Below are positions 1 through 8,354 of a DNA stretch of 64,000 nucleotides, piece by piece (the first letter of the stretch is position 1; each line of letters starts with the position of its first letter). The notes beneath the pieces were generated by a model, which searched no databases, was not told the DNA's origin, and worked only from the letters and a program-made list of their open reading frames with translations. The translations under genes were made by a program, and so were the position numbers. Origin of the DNA: Nautilia profundicola AmH. GTDB lineage: Bacteria > Campylobacterota > Campylobacteria > Campylobacterales > Nautiliaceae. The stretch is from contig NC_012115.1 in the NCBI RefSeq assembly GCF_000021725.1, positions 1,069,408 through 1,133,407 of the forward strand, given 5' to 3'.

Positions 1-329
1 TAGTAAAAATCAGTAATCTTGTTATTATTGCTGAAGCAAATATCAAAAGCGGAAGCATGAGAAGTTTTGAGTGGGCGAAAGAATACGGGAAAAAAGTATA
101 CGTATTGCCTCACAGAATAAATGAAAGTTCCGGAACAAGACATCTGGCTAAAGAAAATATGGCGGAAGTTATCTGGGATATTGATGAATTTTGCGAGAAT
201 TTAGGTATTGAAAAAAACACTAATATACTAACGCTAAATGAAGCGCTGCAAAAGTACGGAAGCACTTTGTACGAAATGGAACTCGAAGGAAAAGTTGAAA
301 TTAAAAATGGAAAAGTTTATTTTAATTGA
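1..329 (+). CDS. dprA: DNA processing protein DprA, C-terminal part (5' end outside window)
   Basis: The frame is open from base 3 to the stop at 329 and enters the window without a start, so the gene is cut by the window edge. The visible part reads SNLVIIAEANIKSGS, then RSFEWAKEYGKKVYVLP and SSGTRHLAKENMAEV. This is the end of the DprA Rossmann fold (SLxTAxxAxExGRxVFAVPG...GxNxLIxxGA in the family), followed by a small winged-helix-like tail. DprA loads RecA on incoming single-stranded DNA during natural transformation and acts in the cytoplasm. The ATG at 57 is internal, because the conserved core starts before it. The gene is followed after 16 bases by a DNA glycosylase gene, so the two may be co-transcribed. 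Confidence 0.85.
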   Translation, partial: VKISNLVIIAEANIKSGSMRSFEWAKEYGKKVYVLPHRINESSGTRHLAKENMAEVIWDIDEFCENLGIEKNTNILTLNEALQKYGSTLYEMELEGKVEIKNGKVYFN

Positions 330-367
330 AAATGGAGAATGAAAATTGAAACTTGAGAATGAAAAAT
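329..367. repeat. GAGAATTGAGAATGG-type minisatellite copy at a gene start
   Basis: Degenerate copies of a GAGAAT(T/G)GA unit (GGAGAATGAAAATTGAAAC then TTGAGAATGAAAAA) cover the dprA-glycosylase junction. They supply both the Shine-Dalgarno-like GGAG and the first codons (KLENEKL) of the downstream gene. Other copies lie near 744, 10871, 49524, 49586, 50369 and 53483. Confidence 0.6.
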
Positions 368-864
368 TAACTCATCCTTTCGAACCTGTTGTTTTTGAAG
401 ACAGTAAATTATTGATACTTGGAACTTTTCCTTCTATAAAATCGTTTGAAAACGAGTTTTATTATTCCCATCCGAGAAATCAGTTTTGGGAAATATTATC
501 CATTGTATTTAAAGACAAAAAACCCGAAACAATAGAAGAAAAAATAAAATTCTTAAAAAAACACAAAATAGCCCTTTGGGATGCCGTATGTGAATGTAAA
601 AGAAAAAAAGGAAATTCAAGGGATGATAATCTCGAAATTCTAAAACCTTGCGATATTGAAAGTTTATTAAAACGCTATCCAAATATTAAAAAAGTTGCCG
701 TTACTTCCAGAACGGCAGAAAAAGTAATAAAAAAATATTTGACTAATTCTCAATTCTCAATTCTTAATTCTCTATTATATCTCCCAAGTCCGAGTCCTCT
801 TAACGCAAGAATGAAAATAAAAGAAAAGGCCGAAACATGGAAAAAATTATTGGAATTGACGTAG
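346..864 (+). CDS. DNA-deoxyinosine (hypoxanthine) glycosylase, uracil-DNA glycosylase superfamily
   Basis: A 172-residue protein with the superfamily signature near the N terminus, LILGTFPSIKS (residues about 22-32), followed by FYYSHPRNQFWEIL. A late LPSPSPLNAR segment corresponds to the DNA-intercalation loop. GTFPSxxS plus FYYxHPRNxFW is the pattern I associate with the hypoxanthine-DNA glycosylase family (related to Mug/TDG), which removes deaminated adenine from DNA. The start is a TTG at 346 behind GGAG; no in-frame ATG exists before the conserved motif. Residues about 133-142 (TNSQFSILNS) are encoded by a minisatellite copy and sit just before the conserved loop, so they look inserted. 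The 3' end overlaps ruvX by 28 bases. Confidence 0.8.
   Translation: MKLENEKLTHPFEPVVFEDSKLLILGTFPSIKSFENEFYYSHPRNQFWEILSIVFKDKKPETIEEKIKFLKKHKIALWDAVCECKRKKGNSRDDNLEILKPCDIESLLKRYPNIKKVAVTSRTAEKVIKKYLTNSQFSILNSLLYLPSPSPLNARMKIKEKAETWKKLLELT
744..772. repeat. Minisatellite copy inside the glycosylase gene
   Basis: AATTCTCAATTCTCAATTC-type tandem repeat, the reverse orientation of the GAGAATTGAGAATT unit. It is in frame within the hypoxanthine-DNA glycosylase gene and encodes SQFSILNS. Confidence 0.65.
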
Positions 865-1229
865 GATTAAAACGTATCGGAGTTGCGTTTTCAAACGGAA
901 GCGTAGTCGTACCTTTACCTGCAATAATCAGAAAAAACCGTAATCAGGCTGCAAACGACACAATGAAAATAATCAATGAATATAAAGCGGATACATTGGT
1001 GGTGGGTTTGCCTTTAACCAATGAAGAAATGCAACGAAGAATACGTCACTTCGTAAGTCTTCTTCCGTTTGAAGGGAAAATAGTATTTGTAGACGAAAGT
1101 TATACAAGTGCAGAAGTGGAAGAAGAGATAAAAGGCGTAATCAAACATAAAAAAGACGGAAGGATAGATTCACTTGTAGCTAAAAAATTAATTGAAAACT
1201 ATTTAAGCAACAACTCTGTTTCTTCCTAA
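837..1229 (+). CDS. ruvX: Putative pre-16S rRNA nuclease / Holliday junction resolvase homologue YqgF (RuvX)
   Basis: A 130-residue RNase H-fold protein, close to the usual 130-140. The first acidic residue sits in KIIGIDVGLKRIGVAFS (residues 3-19), a GIDxGxKRIGVA signature. The second acidic site is in VFVDESYTSAEVEEE and the last in DGRIDSLVAKKLIENYL. The family matures the 16S rRNA 5' end; an older assignment is Holliday junction resolution. The start is the ATG at 837, 28 bases inside the upstream glycosylase gene, which indicates translational coupling. The 3' end converges on, and overlaps by 27 bases, the diguanylate cyclase gene on the other strand. Confidence 0.9.
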   Translation: MEKIIGIDVGLKRIGVAFSNGSVVVPLPAIIRKNRNQAANDTMKIINEYKADTLVVGLPLTNEEMQRRIRHFVSLLPFEGKIVFVDESYTSAEVEEEIKGVIKHKKDGRIDSLVAKKLIENYLSNNSVSS

Positions 1230-2615
1230 CTCTTTTGCTTCATACAGTTTCATATCTGCTATTTTAAATGTTTCGTTAAAGTTTTTCTCTTTTTGTGCAA
1301 CACCTATAGAAACAGTGATTTTGAGATTGTCAAAATCGGTATTTTCTACAGTTTTTCTTATTTTTTCAGCAACAAGCTTTGCTGTTTCTTTATCCGTATC
1401 TGGTAAAATAATAACAAATTCTTCACCACCCCATCTACAAAAAATATCATTCTTTCTAATCGTATTTCGAACCACATCTACAAAACGTTTTAAAATCTCA
1501 TCACCAACATTATGCCCGTAAGTGTCATTTATCTGTTTAAAATGATCAACATCTAAAACAAGCACCGAATAATCATCTAATGCTTTTATTTTAGAAAGAC
1601 ATCCACTTCTATTTAATATATCTGTTAAATAATCTATTTGAGAATTTCTCTTCATTTTTGAGTAATTATACAAGAAAAGCATTACGCCCAATAAAAACAC
1701 ATAAATCAAAAACACAATTATAATTAACGTATTGTAACTATTGTTTATTTCATTAAGTGTTTCGATTTTATCCAAAGGTATTACCGAAAGCATGAAACCT
1801 TCATGTTTTTTTTCCACATTATAAAGAGGATATGACAGAACCAGTTTATTTTCAACTATATTGGCTTTCTGATTAAAATCAATATTATGATAATGTTTAA
1901 AAAGTATACATATATTCCCGCAAATGTAGTAATTCGGGTTTAATTTACAGACTTTATAATTACTCCATGCATCAGGAAAAAGTTTATTTTTTAAAATTTC
2001 TTTTTTAACCACCATTGCCAAATACTCTTTTTCAAAAATATACTGTACAAGTTTTTTCATACTAAATGATATTTCCATACTTCCGACTAATTTACCATTA
2101 TAAATCAACGGATAAACATTTCTAAAACCGCTGACCATTTTACCTGTTTCAAATCCGTGATACGGTTTTAATGTAGTCTGCACATATTTTATCGAAGGTC
2201 TGTAGGGATATAATTTTTCTCCAAATTTATCCAAATGGTGAAATCTCACAAAAGAAATACCTCCGGGCAGATGAAAATGAAACTGATAAACTCCGTATTT
2301 TTTTAATATTTCATATTTAGGATAAAGCTGTTTGATTAGTTTTTCCCTCGAACCATTAAAATCACGTTGAGCATTGGCTATGATTTTTAAAACTTTTTCA
2401 TCCACTAATAAGCTCTTTAAAAGATCCGTATGTTGATTTAATACTTTCAATTGGTTCATATAAATTTTATATTTCGTATCGTATAAATCATTTAGGTAAT
2501 TGTTTAAATTTTTTTTATGTTCATATGATAAAAGCATTAGTGCCAACGCAAAAAATAGCGTATGCATAAATATAACAATATAAAGCGTTCTTTTATTACT
2601 GAAAATATCACTCAT
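1203..2615 (-). CDS. Membrane-bound diguanylate cyclase with periplasmic sensor
   Basis: 470 residues. One membrane segment lies near residues 10-30, followed by a periplasmic sensor region of about 260 residues of Cache-like character (FHLPGGISFVRFHHLDKFGE, then FRNVYPLIYNGKLVGSMEIS). A second membrane segment is near 302-322 and a GGDEF domain closes the protein. The active site reads GGEEF at 396-400 and the substrate segment is SVLVLDVDHFKQINDTYGH. An RxxD inhibitory site (R387-D390) lies five residues before GGEEF, so the enzyme probably shows product inhibition. It should convert two GTP to cyclic di-GMP at the inner membrane in response to a periplasmic ligand. The start overlaps the panE-like gene by 8 bases. 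The ligand is unknown. Confidence 0.9.
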   Translation of the reverse strand: MSDIFSNKRTLYIVIFMHTLFFALALMLLSYEHKKNLNNYLNDLYDTKYKIYMNQLKVLNQHTDLLKSLLVDEKVLKIIANAQRDFNGSREKLIKQLYPKYEILKKYGVYQFHFHLPGGISFVRFHHLDKFGEKLYPYRPSIKYVQTTLKPYHGFETGKMVSGFRNVYPLIYNGKLVGSMEISFSMKKLVQYIFEKEYLAMVVKKEILKNKLFPDAWSNYKVCKLNPNYYICGNICILFKHYHNIDFNQKANIVENKLVLSYPLYNVEKKHEGFMLSVIPLDKIETLNEINNSYNTLIIIVFLIYVFLLGVMLFLYNYSKMKRNSQIDYLTDILNRSGCLSKIKALDDYSVLVLDVDHFKQINDTYGHNVGDEILKRFVDVVRNTIRKNDIFCRWGGEEFVIILPDTDKETAKLVAEKIRKTVENTDFDNLKITVSIGVAQKEKNFNETFKIADMKLYEAKELGRNRVVA

Positions 2616-3435
2616 GCAATTTCCTGTAATATTGGTTTATAAATTCACTTTTTTCAGCTAAAAACCCGGTTAAAGCTTCTACTTCCGTAGGCTGGTTGTT
2701 TTCAAAATCAATCTGCATTGACATTTTTGATTCATAAGGGATGTTTAGAGCCTGTTTAATAACTTTTTCTTTTTCATTTTTCAAATCCACACCGTATTCT
2801 TGCGCTATTTTAACTACTTCATCCAAAAACTTCTCAACTTCATCTTTTTTTTCTTCCATTATCCAGCCTGTGGGTTTTTTATAATAACTCTGAAGTGTTG
2901 CAAATGTAGAAATAAAAAGATACTTTTTCCATATATCTTCATCTATATTTTTTGAAAATTTCACTTTTAAATCGCAACCTTCGAAAACCTCTCTTATTTT
3001 TTTATCGTCTTCTACACATAAATAAAAAAGTGGTGTTTTTTTATGTATAACTCCCGGAGATTTTTTGTTTGAAAGTATATAAATACATGATTTTAATATT
3101 TTGGCGTTAAGTTTTTTAAATTTTTCAAAATGTGCCACTCCGTTAAGAATCGGAACAATTATACTGTTTTTATCAATAAACGGCTCTATTTTTTCTATAA
3201 CCTCATCTAAATGATAATATTTTGTCGTTACGAAAACAACATCATATACACCTTTAATATTCAAATTAGGATGCACAGTAAATTCATTTTCAACATCTAT
3301 TATTTTTAATCCGTTGTTTTTAACAATTTCTTCGGTTTTAGGAGTCAGCATTAAACTAACGTCTTTTTTGCATTGTAAAAGTTTACCTGCTAAATATCCT
3401 CCAACGCCGCCGGCGCCCACTATAAGGATTCTCAT
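2608..3435 (-). CDS. panE: Ketopantoate reductase family protein (PanE/ApbA)
   Basis: 275 residues with an N-terminal Rossmann motif GAGGVGGYLAGKL (residues 7-19) and a conserved VPILNGVAHFE segment around 109-119. The C-terminal helical domain ends with SMQIDFENNQPTEVEALTG, typical of 2-dehydropantoate 2-reductase. Family enzymes reduce ketopantoate to pantoate with NADPH in coenzyme A synthesis. coaBC, a later step of the same pathway, lies at 8.3 kb. Paralogues with other substrates exist, so the exact reaction is less certain than the family. It overlaps the diguanylate cyclase start by 8 bases; a 34-codon membrane ORF abuts it upstream. Confidence 0.8.
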   Translation of the reverse strand: MRILIVGAGGVGGYLAGKLLQCKKDVSLMLTPKTEEIVKNNGLKIIDVENEFTVHPNLNIKGVYDVVFVTTKYYHLDEVIEKIEPFIDKNSIIVPILNGVAHFEKFKKLNAKILKSCIYILSNKKSPGVIHKKTPLFYLCVEDDKKIREVFEGCDLKVKFSKNIDEDIWKKYLFISTFATLQSYYKKPTGWIMEEKKDEVEKFLDEVVKIAQEYGVDLKNEKEKVIKQALNIPYESKMSMQIDFENNQPTEVEALTGFLAEKSEFINQYYRKLHE

Positions 3436-3540
3436 TTATTTCCTTTTATCAAGAATTTTATTTGCTATTACCGCTCCTGCAGCAATTCCCAAAAACAGTA
3501 ATACTAAAAATATTTCACCAATTAAATCTTTTAAATCCAT
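3436..3540 (-). CDS. Possible 34-residue single-pass membrane peptide
   Basis: An ATG-to-TAA reading frame of 34 codons begins MDLKDLIGEIFLVLLFLGIA, continues through a small-residue-rich stretch and ends in a basic tail (NKILDKRK). This has the shape of a one-pass membrane peptide. The stop directly abuts the start of the panE-like gene on the same strand, so the two would be co-transcribed. The Shine-Dalgarno is weak. I do not recognise a family; length and composition alone are modest evidence. Confidence 0.4.
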   Translation of the reverse strand: MDLKDLIGEIFLVLLFLGIAAGAVIANKILDKRK

Positions 3541-3580
3541 AATATTTGACTCTTCTTTATATAATTAAACACTTATAATT

Positions 3581-4678
3581 CTAATTTTTTTTCAGTATAA
3601 CACCGCATTCAGCATGATTGGTATAAGGAAACTGGTCAAAAAATGCAAATGCTTTAATCTCTCTTCCTTTTGCCAAAGTTTTTAAATCCCTTTGTAACGT
3701 TTCAGGATTGCATGAAATATATATAATATTATCAAATTCATTTACAAACTCACGGCTTTTATCATCAAGTCCCGCTCTTGGCGGGTCAATAAGTATATTT
3801 TTCAAATCGTATTTCGTAATAAGCGGGGATCTGTCTTTATACAGTTTAGAAAATTCAGCCGCGCTCATAGCAAGAAACGTAATGTTATCTCTTGCGTTTA
3901 TTTCCGCGTTATACGTTGCCGCCTCGATTGACTCTTTACTGATTTCGGTTGCAATTACTTTATTAAACCTCTCACTTAAAGGTATGGTAAAGTTTCCGTT
4001 ACCACAGTAAAGTTCAACCAAATCGCCTTTTAAGTCCTCTGAATTTCTCATAGCCCATTCTATCATTTTTTGATTCATCTGACGGTTAGGCTGTGAAAAT
4101 GTGTTTTCAATTATTTTATATTTGTAAGTTTTTGAGTTGATATTAAGCTCTTCAATTAAATAGTTTTTATCAAAAACGTATTTTCTACCTTTTTTTCTAA
4201 CAATAAAATCAGCGTTTTTGAATTTTTCTTTTAGTTTTTTAATATCTTCGGCAATGCTTTCATCCACTTTTTTATGATAAATAAGCGTAATAATAAGTTC
4301 ACCTTTTGAATTACTTAAAAAGTCTATTTCATACAGTTTGAACCTGAGATTATCGTTTTTTTCTATCTCTTTTAAAAGTGGGGTCATAATATCATATATG
4401 GCTTTATCTACAATTTTACACTCTTCTATCGGGATAACCCCTCTTCCGTCTTCTTTTCTTTTTCTCATGGCATAATAGCTTTTATCCCCTTCATGCCAAA
4501 CCCTGAATTCAGCTCTCGCCCTGAAATGCTCGTCACTTCCGTGTACCACTTCAATCTCAGGCATATCAAACTCACTGAACATCTCTTTTAATTTTTCGCT
4601 TTTCATTTTTAACTGCTCATCATACGGCATTTCCCACAAAACACAGCTTCCGCATTTTCCAAAACTGCTACAAGTCAT
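3581..4678 (-). CDS. trmA: tRNA (uracil-5-)-methyltransferase TrmA
   Basis: 365 residues, the usual TrmA length. The SAM-binding motif is LVELYCGNGNFTIPL, the catalytic region is LIDPPRAGLDD, and the nucleophile-bearing segment is IIYISCNPETLQRDL. The start MTCSSFGKCGSCVLWEMPYD is typical of the family. The enzyme makes 5-methyluridine at position 54 of the tRNA T loop using SAM. It stands alone on the minus strand, about 57 bases upstream of the fliP stop, with a short CTTCACAA tandem repeat in the gap. Confidence 0.93.
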   Translation of the reverse strand: MTCSSFGKCGSCVLWEMPYDEQLKMKSEKLKEMFSEFDMPEIEVVHGSDEHFRARAEFRVWHEGDKSYYAMRKRKEDGRGVIPIEECKIVDKAIYDIMTPLLKEIEKNDNLRFKLYEIDFLSNSKGELIITLIYHKKVDESIAEDIKKLKEKFKNADFIVRKKGRKYVFDKNYLIEELNINSKTYKYKIIENTFSQPNRQMNQKMIEWAMRNSEDLKGDLVELYCGNGNFTIPLSERFNKVIATEISKESIEAATYNAEINARDNITFLAMSAAEFSKLYKDRSPLITKYDLKNILIDPPRAGLDDKSREFVNEFDNIIYISCNPETLQRDLKTLAKGREIKAFAFFDQFPYTNHAECGVILKKN

Positions 4679-4697
4679 TTTACTCCTTTATTTATAT

Positions 4698-4740
4698 CTT
4701 CACAACTTCACAACTTATCCACTTCACAACTTACCTACTT
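4698..4740. repeat. Short CTTCACAA tandem repeat
   Basis: Two adjacent 8-base CTTCACAA units (4698-4713) are followed after 8 bases by another (4722-4729), each trailed by a TTATCCA or TTACCTA variant. The repeat fills the gap between trmA and fliP. No function is evident. Confidence 0.5.
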
Positions 4741-5463
4741 AAAACTCTGCACAAGCCCCATAACAATCAAATTCCATCCGTCGACTAATACAAACACCAG
4801 TATCTTAAACGGCAAACTTATCATCACAGGAGGCAACATCATCATCCCCAAACTCATTAAAATAGAACTCACGACCATATCTATAATCAAAAACGGCAAG
4901 AATATTAAAAACCCTATTTCAAACGCCGTTTTAAGCTCGCTAAGCATAAAAGCCGGAACGAGTATCGTTAACGGTACATCGTCAATGGTCTTAGGATTCG
5001 GAAGATGTCTGATTCTGAAAAACAAAGCCAGGTCTTTTTCCCTTGTATTTTTAATCATAAATTTTTTAAAAGGTTTCACCGCATTGTTAAAAGCCTGATC
5101 GTATCCTATCTTTTCTTCCATATACGGTTTGATTCCTGTATTATATGCCTGCTTGGCATACGGCTCCATTATAAAAAACGTAAGAACAAGCGCCAGTGAG
5201 ACAAGAAGTGTAGTCGGCGGTGACTGAGGAGTACCCAAAGCCTGGCGTAAAAAGCCGAACACCACCAACAGTCTTACAAAAGAAGTCATTACAAGTATAA
5301 TGCTCGGAGCCAAAACAAGAAGTGTTAAAAGAATTGTTATATTAAGTACACTTACCAGCTGTTTAGGCGTTTCCGGCGCCGTTAGTGAAAGATTTACTGT
5401 TGGAATCTGCGGAGCTGCCGCAAATATAAAAATAGGAATAAGAATTAAAAATAACTTTTTCAT
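4735..5463 (-). CDS. fliP: Flagellar type III export protein FliP
   Basis: 242 residues with a cleavable signal peptide (MKKLFLILIPIFIFAAA), which FliP is unusual in having. The conserved segment VLAPSIILVMTSFVRLLVVFGFLRQALGTPQSPP follows, and a C-terminal hydrophobic region GFLIFLPFLIIDMVVSSIL matches the family. FliP forms the pentameric core of the export gate with FliQ and FliR in the inner membrane. It follows motA and motB on the same strand with an 8-base gap after motB, so the three may be a motility operon. Confidence 0.95.
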   Translation of the reverse strand: MKKLFLILIPIFIFAAAPQIPTVNLSLTAPETPKQLVSVLNITILLTLLVLAPSIILVMTSFVRLLVVFGFLRQALGTPQSPPTTLLVSLALVLTFFIMEPYAKQAYNTGIKPYMEEKIGYDQAFNNAVKPFKKFMIKNTREKDLALFFRIRHLPNPKTIDDVPLTILVPAFMLSELKTAFEIGFLIFLPFLIIDMVVSSILMSLGMMMLPPVMISLPFKILVFVLVDGWNLIVMGLVQSFK

Positions 5464-5470
5464 TTATCCC

Positions 5471-6247
5471 CTATTTTTTAACTTTATCAAGCACGGATTT
5501 CTCGATTTTATTTTGATTTTGTTTTTTCTTAGAGAAAAACCATATTTCAACTCTTCTGTTTTTTGCCCTACCCTCAGGAGTAGCGTTGGCGGCAATAGGA
5601 TGATATTCACCGTAAGCCGCGGCACTTAACTGTTTCGGATTTACTCCGTCTTTTATAAGTATTTTAAGAACACTTAGTGCCCTTGCGGCACTAAGTTCCC
5701 AGTTATCCGCATACGGTGATGTCGGAGGAGGAGGTTGATTGTCTGTATACCCTTTAATCTGAATTTCAATATTTTTAGGTAGGTATTCTTTTATAATAAG
5801 AGCTATTCTTTTTAAGAATAAAAGAGAATCCTCATCCGTAATTTGAGCACTTCCGGGTTTAAATGTGATATCGGCTGGAAGTCTGATAAAAAACCCTTCT
5901 TCACCTTCTTCTAATACGATTGCAGGTCCTTTACCTCCTGCAGTAAACTGTCTAAATTCAGCTACAGCTTGAGAAAGTTTATTGACTGTCTGTGCAGTTT
6001 CATCGGTTTTTTCAATAGGTGTCGCTTTTTGTATTCTGTTACGACTGACTTCAGTCTGTGTTCCGCCTTCAAGTACACTGAGTGCCCCCGCAAGAGAACC
6101 GATAGCTTCTTTAACTTTTTTGGCATCCATCGTGGACATAGAAAGAAGTAATACGAAGAAACATAAAAGAAGACTCATCAAATCCCCGAATGTAGCCAGC
6201 CACCCAGGCATACATTTCGGACATTCGCATTTACATTTTTTAGCCAT
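5471..6247 (-). CDS. motB: Flagellar motor stator protein MotB
   Basis: 258 residues. The single membrane helix near residues 15-38 (GWLATFGDLMSLLLCFFVLL) contains the proton-binding aspartate of the family. The C-terminal OmpA-like peptidoglycan-binding domain includes IQIKGYTDNQPP, SAARALSVLKILI and a final NRRVEIWFF. MotB anchors the stator to the cell wall. An N-terminal CKCECPKCMPG cysteine cluster precedes the helix. The stop of motA is 8 bases upstream, a standard motA-motB pair. Confidence 0.95.
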   Translation of the reverse strand: MAKKCKCECPKCMPGWLATFGDLMSLLLCFFVLLLSMSTMDAKKVKEAIGSLAGALSVLEGGTQTEVSRNRIQKATPIEKTDETAQTVNKLSQAVAEFRQFTAGGKGPAIVLEEGEEGFFIRLPADITFKPGSAQITDEDSLLFLKRIALIIKEYLPKNIEIQIKGYTDNQPPPPTSPYADNWELSAARALSVLKILIKDGVNPKQLSAAAYGEYHPIAANATPEGRAKNRRVEIWFFSKKKQNQNKIEKSVLDKVKK

Positions 6248-6255
6248 TAATTATC

Positions 6256-7023
6256 CTATTCAAATTGTGACTTTCTTTGTGCCGGCGGTAAGAAACTTAA
6301 CAATTTCGCTTCAAGGGTTCTCGGATTATCCCCCGCCTGAATAGACATAATACCTTCAATAATCATAGTTTTAGCAAGTATTTCATCATCATTTCTAAGT
6401 GCTAATTTATTCGCAACCGGCGTACCGAAAATATTACCGATCATCGCACCGTAAAGGGTTGTAAGCAACGCAACCGCCATCGCAGGACCGATCGCTGAAG
6501 GATCCGACATGTTAAGAAGCATCGCAACAAGACCGACAAGCGTACCGATCATCCCCATCGCACCTGCAAGCCCGGCCCAGTTATCAAAAATTGCGGCCAT
6601 TTTTTTGTGTCTCGCATCCATCTGCTCAAGATCAATCTCAAGTAGTTCTCTGATTGTATCGGGCTCATTGCCGTCCACAGCCATTGAAAGTCCCTTTTTT
6701 AAGAACTCATCCTCTTCGTTTGCAGCAGCCTGTTCAAGTGAAAGTATCCCGTCACGTCTTGCCTGTGTAGCGTAATCTACGAGTTTTTTGATTAATTCTT
6801 CATAATTAGGTTGATATGAAGGTTTGATAGCAATCATAAAAACTTTTGCGAATTTCGTCATCATTTCCATTTTATTGGAAATGAATAATGTCATAAGAGA
6901 ACCAAGTACAACAATTAACACCGACTGACCGTCGATATATGGACCAACACCCACCCCCATTGCCATAGCGGCAATAATCAGACCGAGCGCGCCAACCAGC
7001 CCGATAACGCTTGCTAAATCCAT
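6256..7023 (-). CDS. motA: Flagellar motor stator protein MotA
   Basis: 255 residues with four predicted membrane segments. The conserved cytoplasmic loop and third helix read NWAGLAGAMGMIGTLVGLVAML, followed by AVALLTTLYGAMIGNIFGTPVANKL, as in MotA/PomA. It forms the proton (or sodium) channel with MotB. The start ATG at 7023 has AAAGG upstream. It is transcribed divergently from glmU, with both -10 elements apparently in one palindrome at 7042-7051. Confidence 0.95.
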   Translation of the reverse strand: MDLASVIGLVGALGLIIAAMAMGVGVGPYIDGQSVLIVVLGSLMTLFISNKMEMMTKFAKVFMIAIKPSYQPNYEELIKKLVDYATQARRDGILSLEQAAANEEDEFLKKGLSMAVDGNEPDTIRELLEIDLEQMDARHKKMAAIFDNWAGLAGAMGMIGTLVGLVAMLLNMSDPSAIGPAMAVALLTTLYGAMIGNIFGTPVANKLALRNDDEILAKTMIIEGIMSIQAGDNPRTLEAKLLSFLPPAQRKSQFE

Positions 7024-7041
7024 TAAAATAGCCTTTTTTGC

Positions 7042-7051
7042 TATAATTATA
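7042..7051. promoter_or_regulatory. Divergent -10 palindrome between motA and glmU
   Basis: TATAATTATA contains a TATAAT -10 box on each strand, one facing glmU and one facing motA. T-rich sequence lies upstream, the usual style of sigma-70 promoters in this phylum, which often lack a clear -35. Confidence 0.55.
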
Positions 7052-7070
7052 ACAAAAAAAGGAAAATTGT

Positions 7071-8354
7071 ATGCTCCAAATTATAATTTTAGCCGCAGGT
7101 AAAGGTACACGTATGAAATCCTCTACTGCAAAAGTGCTTCATAAACTCTGTGGCAAAAGTATGATTGAATACATTATAGAAGAATCTTTAAAATTGACTC
7201 CTAATATAGATATAGTCTTAAACCACCAGTTTGAGAAGGTTAGCGAAACTGTTAAAAACTACCCTGTAAATATTGTCAAACAAGACTTGGAAAAATTTCC
7301 GGGTACGGGGGGAGCTTTAAAAGAAGTACCTATTAAAGGTGATAAAGTTTTAATTTTAAACGGAGACATGCCTTTAATTAAAGCTGAAGAGCTAAAAAAG
7401 TTTGAAGAATTAGACGCCGATATTGTAATGAGCGTAATGAAACTTGACAATCCTGACGGATATGGAAGGGTCGTAATTGAAAACGGCAATGTAAAAAAAA
7501 TAGTGGAACAAAAAGACGCAAATGAAGAAGAACTTAAAATCCCTTACGTTAACGCCGGAGTATATCTGTTTAAAAAAGACGTTTTAAACAAATACCTGCC
7601 GAAACTATCCAACAATAATTCACAAAAAGAATATTATCTTACAGACATTATCGAAATGGTCGAAAAAGACGGCTTAACAATAAAAGCGATTGAGGTAGAC
7701 GAAGAAAACTTCAAAGGTGTAAATTCCAAAAAAGATTTAGCCCATGCCGAAGAGATAATGTGTGAGAGAATCAAAAACTTTTGGATGCAAAACGGAGTAA
7801 TTATGCATCTTCCTGAGACGATATATATAGATGCATATTCAAGCTTTGAAGGAGAATGCGAAATAGGAAACGGCTGTGTTATTAAAAAAAGCGTAATAAT
7901 AGAAAGTGAGGTAAGAGCTTTAAGTGTAGTGGAAGAAGCGGTTATTAAAAATTCAGGCATAGGACCGATGGCCAGAATCAGACCGAAAAGCGAACTTGTA
8001 AACACACATATAGGAAACTTCGTAGAAGTTAAAGCCAGCAGATTAAACGGTATTAAAGCCGGGCATCTGAGTTATTTAGGAGACAGTGAAATTGATGAAG
8101 GCACTAACATCGGAGCCGGTACAATTACATGCAACTACGACGGAAAAGCCAAATACAAAACAAAAATCGGAAAAAACGTGTTTATTGGAAGCGACACACA
8201 GCTAATAGCACCTGTAACAATTGAAGACGACGTAATGATAGCAGCGGGAAGCACGGTAAACAAAGACATCAAAAAAGGCTCACTTGCAATCAGCAGAGCA
8301 CCTCTTAAAATCATCAAAAACTTTTATTATAAATTCTTCGGGAGAGAAAATTGA
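7071..8354 (+). CDS. glmU: Bifunctional UDP-N-acetylglucosamine pyrophosphorylase / glucosamine-1-phosphate acetyltransferase
   Basis: 427 residues. The N-terminal nucleotidyltransferase begins [13 protein letters not shown] (residues 5-17), with [13 protein letters not shown] and LNGDMPLI further on. The C-terminal left-handed beta-helix carries [46 protein letters not shown] and [12 protein letters not shown]. It makes UDP-GlcNAc for peptidoglycan and lipopolysaccharide. The stop overlaps the coaBC start by 4 bases, and it heads a rightward run to truA. Confidence 0.96.
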
